A stretch of DNA of 64,000 nt, taken from NCBI GenBank assembly GCA_044507775.1, contig JBIQIY010000027.1:13899-77898 (forward strand). Direction: 5' to 3'. Position numbers and translations under genes: made by a program. Under the pieces are notes generated by a model. That model was not told where the DNA came from and searched no databases. It saw only the letters and a program-made list of their open reading frames with translations. The DNA comes from Chryseosolibacter sp044507775 (lineage in GTDB: Bacteria; Bacteroidota; Bacteroidia; Cytophagales; Cyclobacteriaceae). Below are positions 16,833 through 24,206 of the stretch, piece by piece. Every line of letters begins with the position of its first letter. Position 1 is the first letter of the stretch.

Positions 16833-17861
16833 TTAATCCGTTAACAATGCTGAATTCAATTCGGGGCGTGCTGCCGGCAATGTAACCGCGGCCAGCACGG
16901 CGCCGGCGAGCACCAATAACGAGGTGACTACAGTCGCGCGATGCATAGATGCCCACGTGACGAAGCTGAAGTCTTTTGACTTCTCGTCGAATGTGCCGTG
17001 CGCGCCGTGATCGCCGGGAAGAGGTTCCCACAGATTGTCCTTTCGATTCGGGTCCTCCGGCTCGAGCGTCATCTGTCCGTCGTAGCCGTTCCGGGCCAGC
17101 ACCCAGTCCGCGTATCGCGGAGCGATCTTGTTTCCTACAATGGCCTTCACCGTGGGCCATCCCACGTAATATTCGCGTCGCGGATTGCGCGACGCATATT
17201 CAATTGCCTCCGCAGCAACTTCCGGTTGATAGATCGTTCCCATCGGACGCGGCTTCCGCGGCAAGCGACTTTTGACAAATTTAAACTGCGTGGTATTCAT
17301 CGCAGGAAGCTGGACCATCGAGATGTGTACATTGCTTCCATCGTGCATCAACTCCGTGCGAAGAGAGTCGAAGAATCCTTCGATGGCATGCTTCGAACCG
17401 CAGTAAGCAGATTGAAGCGGGATACCTCTGTACGCAAGGGCGGATCCAACGAAAATGATGTAGCCGCGGTCGCGTGGCACCATCCTTTTCAGTGCACTCA
17501 ACGCGCCATATACTTGTCCGAGGTAGGTGACATCCGTTACGCGCTTGTAGTCGTCGGCCGTCATTTTCTTTACGGGAGAGAAGACACTGTTCATGGCGTT
17601 GTTGATCCAGACATCGATGGGGCCGAGTTGCCGCTCAGTTTCTTCAGCGGCTTTTTCGACAGCTTTAGCGTCGGCGACGTCGATGGGAAAAATGAGCGCT
17701 CTACCGCCATAGGCTTCCACTTCGCGCCGGGCGCCTTCAAGGCCTTCAATTCCCCGCGCAATCAAAGCGATATCTGCACCTTTGCGGGCAAATTCCCGCA
17801 CGATAGATCTCCCTAGACCTGCTGAAGCGCCTGTAACGACCACTACTCGTTTTCTATTCAT
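16833..17861 (-). CDS. Short-chain dehydrogenase/reductase with C-terminal membrane helix
   Basis: 342 residues from the ATG at 17861, where the SDR fold begins. The frame extends upstream into repeat DNA but that part is not protein-like. Cofactor motif TGASAGLG near residue 13, NNA-type motif INNAMN, catalytic Ser in VGSALAYRG and YCGSKHA as YxxxK. A C-terminal extension carries one helix (ATVVTSLLVLAGAVLAAVTL), so the enzyme is probably membrane-attached. It opens a minus-strand operon in the stress cluster. Substrate unknown. Confidence 0.87.
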   Translation of the reverse strand: MNRKRVVVVTGASAGLGRSIVREFARKGADIALIARGIEGLEGARREVEAYGGRALIFPIDVADAKAVEKAAEETERQLGPIDVWINNAMNSVFSPVKKMTADDYKRVTDVTYLGQVYGALSALKRMVPRDRGYIIFVGSALAYRGIPLQSAYCGSKHAIEGFFDSLRTELMHDGSNVHISMVQLPAMNTTQFKFVKSRLPRKPRPMGTIYQPEVAAEAIEYASRNPRREYYVGWPTVKAIVGNKIAPRYADWVLARNGYDGQMTLEPEDPNRKDNLWEPLPGDHGAHGTFDEKSKDFSFVTWASMHRATVVTSLLVLAGAVLAAVTLPAARPELNSALLTD

Positions 17862-17958
17862 CTCTCTCACTTTGGTTGTTGATTCGTTTTGCAAATACAG
17901 ACAATTTATGTGCCTTGGGAGTGAACCGGGGGTGTGTAGCGGTGAGAGTGTAGGCGCG

Positions 17959-19524
17959 GTCAACTTTATAAAGCGGAAAATCTCACGCAAAGGCGCAAAG
18001 CACGCTATTAATGCAATTGACAAACTTAACCGGAAGTATATCGGGTCGTCCCGGGATCTGAATGGTTCATCAGTCAAGGGCTCGCAAAGCGGAGTCCTTC
18101 GCTGAAGCGAAGGAGGTGCTGATGCACGACCGTGTATGCGGAAAATGTCACAGCTTATCCCGGCAGTTAGGCAGTGCTTCGTTGTAGCATTTAGTCAACT
18201 ATCAAGCGGAAAATCTCACGCAAAGGCGCAAAGCACGCTATTAATGCAATCGCCAAACTTAACCAGAAGTATATCGGGTCGTTCCGGAATCTGAACGGTC
18301 CATCAGTTAAGGGCTCGCAAAGCGCTGTCCTTCGCTGAAGCGAAGGTGGTGCTGATGCACGACCGTGTATGCCGAAAATGTCACGACTTATCCCGGCAGT
18401 TAGGCAAAGCTTCGTTGTAGCAATAGTCAACTATCAAGCGAAAAATCTCACGCAAAGGCGCAAAGCACGCTATTAATGCAATTGACAAACTTAACCGGAA
18501 GTATATCGGGTCGTCCCGGGATTCTGAATGGTTCATCAGTCAAGGGCTCGCAAAGCGCTGTCCTTCGCTGAAGCGAAGGTGGTGCTGATGAATGATGGTT
18601 TATGCCGAAAACATCACAACTTATCCAGCATTTTGATAGGTGCTTTGTTGGGGTGAGTGGTCAACTTTATAAAGCGAAAAATCTCACGCAAAGGCGCAAA
18701 GCACGCTATTAATGCAATTGGCAAAATTAACCGGAAGTATATCGAATCGTCCCGGGATCTGAACGGTTCATCAGTTAAGGGCTCGCAAAGCGGAGTCCTT
18801 CGCTAAAGCGAAGGTGGTGCTGATGCACGACCGTGTATGCGGAAAGTGTCACAACTTATCCCGGCAGTTAGGCAGTGCTTCGTTGTAGCATTTAGTCAAC
18901 TATCAAGCGGAAAATCTCACGCAAAGGCGCAAAGCACGCTATTAATGCAATCGCCAAACTTAACCGGAAGTATATCGAATCGCCCCGGGATCTGAATGGT
19001 TCATCAGTCAAGGGCTCGCAAAGCGCTGTCCTTCGATGAAGCGAAGGCGGTGCTGATGCATGATGGTTCATGCCGAAAACATCACAACTTATCCAGCATT
19101 TTGATCGGTGCTTTGTTGTGGTGAGTGGTCAACTTTATAAAGCGGAAAATCTCACGCAAAGGCGCAAAGCACGCTATGAATGCAATTGACAAACTTAACC
19201 GGAAGTATATCGGGTCGTTCCGGGATCTGAATGGTTCATCAGTCAAGGGCTCGCAAAGCGCTGTCCTTCGCTGGAGCGAAGGTGGTGCTGATGCACGACC
19301 GTGTATGCCGGAAATGCACAACTTATCTCGGCAGGTAGGCAGTGCTTCGTTGTAGCATTTAGTCAACTTTCAAGCGGAAAATCTCACGCAAAGGCGCAAA
19401 GCACGCTATGAATGCAATCGCCAAACTTAATCAGAAGTATATCGGGTCGTCCCGGGATCTGAATGGTTCATCAGTTAAGGGCTCGCAAAGCGCTGTCCTT
19501 CGCTGAAGCGAAGGTGGTGCTGAT
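17959..19524 (+). repeat. Tandem repeat array 1: seven copies of a ~234-bp unit
   Basis: Unit starts (GTCAACT) at 17959, 18194, 18426, 18660, 18895, 19128 and 19362. Each unit contains core 1 (TCTCACGCAAAGGCGCAAAG), core 2 (ATCAGTTAAGGGCTCGCAAAG, or a GTC variant) and a perfect hairpin CCTTCGC-TGAA-GCGAAGG. Two tail types alternate: copies 1, 2, 4 and 6 carry CCCGGCAGTTAGGCAG, copies 3 and 5 carry CCAGCATTTTGATNGGTGC. Open frames inside are shadows of the repeat. The two cores recur in opposite orientation in array 2, beyond the GxxExxY gene. Confidence 0.93.
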
Positions 19525-19628
19525 TGAAGAGGGATAGGCCGAACGAGTGGTGGGGTTGGGTAAGCGGTTATCAAAGGTACTGGGGTTGTCAGTTTGACTG
19601 ACATCTTGAATTCATTTAAATTACAAGT

Positions 19629-19655
19629 TCACCTTAGAAAATGTCTTTAAGGTGA
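19629..19655 (+). promoter_or_regulatory. Hairpin overlapping a possible ribosome-binding site
   Basis: TCACCTTA (19629-19636) and TAAGGTGA (19648-19655) form an 8-bp perfect stem with an 11-base loop, 13 bases before the ATG of the GxxExxY gene. The only Shine-Dalgarno-like sequence (AAGGTG) lies in the 3' arm, so the fold could limit translation, or the dyad could be an operator. Confidence 0.5.
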
Positions 19656-19668
19656 CAAAAAAGACCCA

Positions 19669-20046
19669 ATGACAGAAAACGAACTCTCGAAGGTCGTAGT
19701 GGATCAGTGCATCCAGATCCATCGAACCCTCGGACCAGGCTTGCTTGAGTCCGTATATGAAACAGTCCTTTGTTATGAATTGCGCAATGCTGGGCTTGCA
19801 TTTGAACGTCAGAAAGATATCAGTGTTTCCTATAAAAACGTAGCCATGGATTTGGGCTTCCGGGCCGACATCATTGTTGAAACCAAGCTCTTAGTCGAAC
19901 TAAAGTCGGTGGAACTTCTTACTCCCGTACACTATAAGATCGTACTGACATACCTTAGAATGACAAATATCAAACTCGGTTTGCTGGTCAACTTTCATGA
20001 AGCCCTCCTCAAAAACGGTATCAGAAGAATTGTTAACAATCTATAA
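19669..20046 (+). CDS. GxxExxY protein, PDDEXK-like
   Basis: 125 residues. The family-defining motif is Gly24-x-x-Glu27-x-x-Tyr30 (GPGLLESVYE). A nuclease-like core follows: Asp67 in FRADIIV and Glu77-Leu-Lys79 in LLVELKS, a D-x9-ExK arrangement of the PD-(D/E)XK type. Such proteins are common in Bacteroidota, often several per genome, with unknown function. It stands alone between two oppositely oriented repeat arrays with shared cores, suggesting that protein and repeats belong together (inference). A hairpin overlaps its ribosome-binding region. Confidence 0.9.
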   Translation: MTENELSKVVVDQCIQIHRTLGPGLLESVYETVLCYELRNAGLAFERQKDISVSYKNVAMDLGFRADIIVETKLLVELKSVELLTPVHYKIVLTYLRMTNIKLGLLVNFHEALLKNGIRRIVNNL

Positions 20047-20085
20047 CCCCAGACGCGAGCCTTACCACCCTACTCTCCAATATGA

Positions 20086-21161
20086 ACCACTGAGCTTCAG
20101 CTCAGCCCCACCCTTTGCGAGCCCGTAACTGATAAATCATCAAAGTGAGGAAGGCAAGAAGAACGCACTTTACGCAGCAAGTAACATCCGCGAGCTTTGC
20201 GCCTTTGCGTGAGATTAAAGACCTGTCCTTATCATCTGCAGAGTTTGCAATCGCTGCACCCACGCCGTTGATATCCCTCTTCGCCCGTCCCAAACCGAAA
20301 CTAAACTTTTAATAAAGAACCACTGAGCTTCAGCTCAGCCCCGCCCTTTGCGAGCCCGTAACTGATAAATCATCAAAGTGAGAAAGGCAGGAAGAACGCA
20401 CACACGCAGTAAGAAACATCCGCGAGCTTTGCGCCTTTGCGTGAGATTAAAGACCCGCTCTTATCATCTGCTGACTTTGCAATCGCAGCCATTGATATCC
20501 CTATTCCCGTCCCAAGCCGGAACTAACTTTTAATAAAAAACCACTGAGCTTCAGCTCAGCCCCACCCTTTGCGAGCCCGTAACTGATAAATCATCAAAGT
20601 GAGAAAAACAAGAAGAGCGCACACACGCAGCAAGTAACATCCGCGAGCTTTGCGCCTTTGCGTGAGATTAAAACCCGCTCTTATCATCTGCAGAGTTTGC
20701 AATCGCTGCCATTGATACCCCTATTCGCCGTCCAAAGCCGAAACTAACTTTTAATAAAGAACCACTGAGCTTCAGCTCAGCCCCACTCTTTGCGAGCCCG
20801 TAACTGATAAATCATCAAAGTAAGAAAGGCAGGGAGAGCGCACACACGCAGTAAGTAACATCCGCGAGCTTTGCGCCTTTGCGTGAAATTAAAGACCTGT
20901 CCTTATCATCTGCAGAGTTTGCAATCGCTGCACCCAAGCCATTGATATCCCTACTCGCCCGTCCCAAGCCGACCTAACTTTTAATAAAGAACCACTGAGC
21001 TTCAGCTCAGAATCACCCTTTGCGAGCCCGTAACTGATAAATCATCAAAGTGAGTAAAGGCAAGAAGAACGCACACACGCAGCAAGTAACATCCGCGAGC
21101 TTTGCGCCTTTGCGTGAAATTAAAGACCTGTCCTTATCATCTGCAGAGTTTGCAATCGCTT
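20086..21161 (-). repeat. Tandem repeat array 2: five copies of a 221-233-bp unit, inverted relative to array 1
   Basis: Copies start (ACCACTGAGC) at 20086, 20319, 20540, 20761 and 20991. Read on the minus strand, each unit has the same order as array 1: core 1 (TCTCACGCAAAGGCGCAAAG), core 2 (ATCAGTTACGGGCTCGCAAAG), then the hairpin CTGAGC-TGAA-GCTCAG. Stem sequence differs from array 1 but the TGAA loop is the same. The rest of the unit is unrelated to array 1. The last copy fades into the end of the carbonic anhydrase gene. Confidence 0.93.
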
Positions 21162-21189
21162 GTTGACCTACAATGACCATAAGATCAAT

Positions 21190-21831
21190 TTAACTCTGAT
21201 CTGTCAGATCATAGATCTCGCGGATATCTTTCAGTATTTTATCGAAATCGATCTTGAGATCGATGATTCTTCCGGTGTGCATGTCGAACACCCACCCGTG
21301 TACGAGCGGATATCCCTCCTTTGCGTATCGCAACTGAAGCGCGGCTGTCTTGATAATGTTGATGCACTGCTCCGTGACATTCAGTTCAACAAGCCGGTCG
21401 TATCGCTTGCGGTCGTCGGTGATCTTGTTCAGCTCCGTCTTGTGCAGGCGGTAAACGTCCCGGATACTGCGCAACCACGGATTCAGGATACCCAGATCCT
21501 TCGCCATCATCGCAGCCTTCACGCCGCCGCAGTTGTAATGTCCGCAGACGATAATATGTTTCACCTTTAGCTGGCGTATCGCATAGTTGATTACCGCCAT
21601 CACATTCAGGTCAACGTTGTTCACGAGGTTCGCCACATTGCGGTGGACAAACGCTTCGCCCGGACGGATGCCCATCATTTCTTCGGCAGTAACGCGGCTG
21701 TCACTGCATCCGATATAGAGGTAATCCGGATTCTGATCCATCGCGAGCTGATGGAAAAAATCCTTGTTTACTTTAGTTTGTTCTTCAATCCATTTTTTGT
21801 TGTTCTCAAATAGTTCGTCGTAAGTTGTCAT
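21190..21831 (-). CDS. can: Beta-class carbonic anhydrase
   Basis: 213 residues, normal length for a bacterial beta-carbonic anhydrase. Zinc ligands Cys42, His98 and Cys101, with the catalytic Asp44-Arg46 dyad, lie in YIGCSDSRVT and IVCGHYNCGG. No signal peptide, so cytosolic interconversion of CO2 and bicarbonate. Its 3' end abuts repeat array 2, and the 705-base region upstream carries octamer-type repeats. It is not in an operon. Confidence 0.95.
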   Translation of the reverse strand: MTTYDELFENNKKWIEEQTKVNKDFFHQLAMDQNPDYLYIGCSDSRVTAEEMMGIRPGEAFVHRNVANLVNNVDLNVMAVINYAIRQLKVKHIIVCGHYNCGGVKAAMMAKDLGILNPWLRSIRDVYRLHKTELNKITDDRKRYDRLVELNVTEQCINIIKTAALQLRYAKEGYPLVHGWVFDMHTGRIIDLKIDFDKILKDIREIYDLTDQS

Positions 21832-22536
21832 TGTTTATTTTGTATTGTTATCATTTGCAAACATTTCTCGACACAAAGGCACAGGGTACAGAGACACAAA
21901 GATTTGTTTTGCCACAAAGAGCACGAAAGCACTAAGAGTAGTCTCTTCTTGAATCGCACATCCTTTCAGTCCGTACGCATAAAGCCTTTCCGCATCAAAA
22001 TCCTTCTTCGTGTCTTTGTGTCTTAGTGACTTAGTGCTATTCCCTCAAAGAGCGCGAAGCGCCCAAAAACGCAATCAGCTCAATGTAGCACAATCTCTCC
22101 GGCTTGCACAAGCAAAGCTTGTCTGAATTTAGAAATCGTTCTTCGAGGCTTGATGATTTAACTCTAAAAATCTTCGTGTCTTTGTGTCTTCGTGGCTTAG
22201 CGTCGCGATTTTCTCGTGGCTTGCACTTTATCGCCCGATACGGCCAAATATAGAAAGTATTCAGCCAACGGACCGGCTGGCATGGTTTTTTTACTTTTAA
22301 GATAAATTTTTCTAACGTTTACTATCACCAGGAACGATCTGAAAAAACGCTGAAAATACTGTCAAAAGGCATAGATCTGTGAGCCGCGTCAGCAATCAAA
22401 AGGGGTTTCAAGTGAAAGAGGGGAGCATGTGTAGTATTTTACACATATAAAAAAGGGATTGTCCATTCGTCGTGCTTTTCTACATTTTTTCATGCTCCCG
22501 GGCAGTTAATCCAATGTAACAAACCAATATTGCAAT
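21832..22536. repeat. Degenerate octamer-type repeats between can and a lipoprotein gene
   Basis: No gene is evident. Runs with roughly 8-base period are seen: ACACAAAG, GCACAGGG and ACACAAAG around 21872-21901, CACAAAG/GCACGAAAG/CACTAAG around 21912-21936, then complementary copies (CTTCGTGTCTTTGTGTCTTAGTG near 22006-22028 and CTTCGTGTCTTTGTGTCTTCGTG near 22172-22194). They resemble the (N)CGCAAAG octamers within the cores of arrays 1 and 2. Confidence 0.6.
22421..22499 (+). promoter_or_regulatory. Nested inverted repeats upstream of a lipoprotein gene
   Basis: GGGAGCATG (22421-22429) pairs with CATGCTCCC (22491-22499). Inside, ATGTGTA (22427-22433) pairs with TACACAT (22440-22446). The two folds share three bases and so exclude each other. 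The element ends 37 bases before the ATG at 22537, so it could be a structured leader or an operator; no known riboswitch is recognised. Confidence 0.45.
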
Positions 22537-23217
22537 ATGAACCGCCTTATTCTCGTATTTGCCCTGACTGTGGCATTTTCATTCATGACCTGTCAGGAAG
22601 CAAAGGAAGACTTGAAAAGCCCTGTAGTCGAAAAGGAATTTTACAAAACCGTTGGTGAGGAAATTCCCTTTGAAACCGGCATGGAATGGATAGCCTATTA
22701 CAAAGAGAAAAATCCAGGTCAGGGCCGCACAGAGTTGCTTTCCAACTATAGCGTGTCTTCCGAACAGTTAACCCAGGCGCTCGCATCTGTTCCCGATCTT
22801 GTAGGCGTTGCCTTCCATCACGCAATCGATGAAAACGGCTCTTCCCATATCATAGTCATCCCGGTGGATGGATCCTTGTTGCTCTGGTCGTCCATTCCTG
22901 AACGCATGTATATCGACGCGAATACCGGCACAGCCATCAGCCAGAGTGTAGCCTCCGCATGGGCTCAGAACTACAAGACCGCCAATCCCTCGAGCATCTG
23001 GTTTCACTTTTTCGGTAAAAATATTTTTGACGACATGGCTGCGCTTCCGTTTTTCAACGACGTGATTATCGCGCCGGCGATTAACATTCTGAATCTCAAG
23101 CCGCAACTGTTACTCGTTGTTTATAATGATATTCTTAGTCCGCTTGGCAGAACGCAAGACGAGCCAGGGATCGCATACGACGCGTCGAACCCGTGTCCTC
23201 CATGCGCAGTGCACTAA
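22537..23217 (+). CDS. Unknown lipoprotein
   Basis: 226 residues. Signal peptide ending in the lipobox SFMTC (Cys about 19). The mature protein has a small alpha/beta character (GMEWIAYYKEKNP, QLTQALASVPDLVGVAFHHAIDENGSSHIIVIPVDGS) and a C-terminus with NPCPPCAVH. Family not recognised. The integral membrane protein gene begins 18 bp downstream, so they are likely co-transcribed. Confined Cytophagales-type pair is a guess from style, not shown by the sequence. Confidence 0.72.
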   Translation: MNRLILVFALTVAFSFMTCQEAKEDLKSPVVEKEFYKTVGEEIPFETGMEWIAYYKEKNPGQGRTELLSNYSVSSEQLTQALASVPDLVGVAFHHAIDENGSSHIIVIPVDGSLLLWSSIPERMYIDANTGTAISQSVASAWAQNYKTANPSSIWFHFFGKNIFDDMAALPFFNDVIIAPAINILNLKPQLLLVVYNDILSPLGRTQDEPGIAYDASNPCPPCAVH

Positions 23218-23235
23218 CCAAGCCTAACCGGTGTA

Positions 23236-23901
23236 ATGGAGTCTCTTAAAATATCCGAGGTAATACGAGTGGCATCCAACTTGTCACTACTGTTGCCACT
23301 GTCGATCTACCTGTCACGGATAAAGTACGCATCCCGTCAGGTGCATATCATCGGCGTACTGATCATCGTCTCAGGCCTCTTTGATCTGGTGGGATTGCTT
23401 CTCTTTCAGAGGCATCAGTCGACGGTTGTGCTCTTCAACACCTACTATGCGATGTTGTTCTTCCTCCTTACCTGGTTTTATTATGAGGTATTGTTTGTCA
23501 ACACGCGCAGGCTCATGATCTGGATCGGTCTGGCGGTGTACCTGCAGTCCTTCATCCTGATCACGGTGTTCGTGCAAAACTTCTTACAATACCAGACCGT
23601 CATGTGGCTGATCACCGCGGTTATTATGATCACTTACAGCATTGCATATTTCTTCTATTCACTTTCGACGATCACGAGCACGGGCTACTTCGGCTACAGC
23701 CTGATCTGGATTAACATCGGGGTGATGATCTATTTCTGTCTGAACCTGTTTCTGTTCGTGATGGGCAACTACGTGCTGACCCAGCTGGATGCGGAGACGA
23801 GTGCGCTCATCTGGAGCTCGCACAATATCAATAACATCATCAAGAATGTTCTCTTTGCGGTGGGGATCTATTTCTATAAGAGGAAGATCGCGGAATTTTG
23901 A
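23236..23901 (+). CDS. Unknown integral membrane protein (about 7 helices)
   Basis: 221 residues, mostly hydrophobic. Helices begin at about residues 12, 37, 63, 92, 120, 153 and 195. It is rich in Tyr and Phe and ends in a basic tail (YKRKIAEF), suggesting a cytoplasmic C-terminus. No catalytic or transport motif is recognised. The 7-helix topology resembles 7TM sensor modules that in Bacteroidota precede histidine kinases, but no kinase is attached here. Located 18 bp after the lipoprotein gene. Confidence 0.72.
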   Translation: MESLKISEVIRVASNLSLLLPLSIYLSRIKYASRQVHIIGVLIIVSGLFDLVGLLLFQRHQSTVVLFNTYYAMLFFLLTWFYYEVLFVNTRRLMIWIGLAVYLQSFILITVFVQNFLQYQTVMWLITAVIMITYSIAYFFYSLSTITSTGYFGYSLIWINIGVMIYFCLNLFLFVMGNYVLTQLDAETSALIWSSHNINNIIKNVLFAVGIYFYKRKIAEF

Positions 23902-23902
23902 T

Positions 23903-24013
23903 GGTCAGTGATCAGTGGTGAGTGGTGAGTGAGGTCTGCTGCTCGACAAGTCGAAGCATTGTTCTCGTTGTGTGCGGCTTTATTCGTGAGACGTGAGACG
24001 TGAATCGTGAGTG
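23903..24013. repeat. Heptanucleotide repeats (two short blocks)
   Basis: Block 23903-23930 reads GGTCAGT, GATCAGT and two GGTGAGT. Block 23986-24013 reads two GTGAGAC, GTGAATC and GTGAGTG. The second block uses the same units as the arrays at 4782 and 4949, about 19 kb away. Confidence 0.75.
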
Positions 24014-24206
24014 CCCCTTCTCTCCGATGTCTGTCCTGAGCGTGGAAGAGTGAACTACCTCGGACTCCTGTCCTGTCATGGACTCCTTCGGAGAGCCGCG
24101 CGCTGGTTTTCGAGCGTCGGCTCCCACTTCAGACCGCCTGTCCTGAGCCGCGCGCTGGTTTCGAGCGTGGGCCAAAGGCGAAGGATCTCCTCAATGCATC
24201 GAATTC
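24014..24206. repeat. Palindromic CTGTCCTGAGC-type repeat cluster
   Basis: CTGTCCTGAGC occurs at 24031-24041 and 24138-24148, with CGCGCGCTGGTTTTCGAGCG-like segments near 24098 and 24148 and GCGAAGGATC near 24178. The spacer lies between converging genes. It holds no gene and is related to the element at 15211-15282. Confidence 0.55.

Noticed and set aside
16822..17160. Upstream extension of the hypothetical gene 16183-16821.
   Set aside because: The extra part lies within the SDR gene in another frame, is Arg-rich and not protein-like; ATG 16821 is close after the SDR stop.
16998..17816. A 272-residue plus-strand frame opposite the SDR gene.
   Set aside because: The minus strand encodes a complete SDR with TGASAGLG and YxxxK. 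The plus-strand translation has no recognisable features.
17862..18077. N-terminal extension of the SDR gene to 18077.
   Set aside because: The extra 72 residues are translated from repeat unit DNA; the same peptide appears in other units. The ATG at 17861 opens the true fold.
18191..19366. Repeated small open frames such as ISRKGAKHA and FAPLREIFRF within array 1.
   Set aside because: They are translations of the tandem repeat, broken differently in each copy, and have no ribosome-binding sites.
17959..21161. CRISPR array.
   Set aside because: The units are over 220 bp with no unique spacers between short repeats, and no cas genes are nearby.
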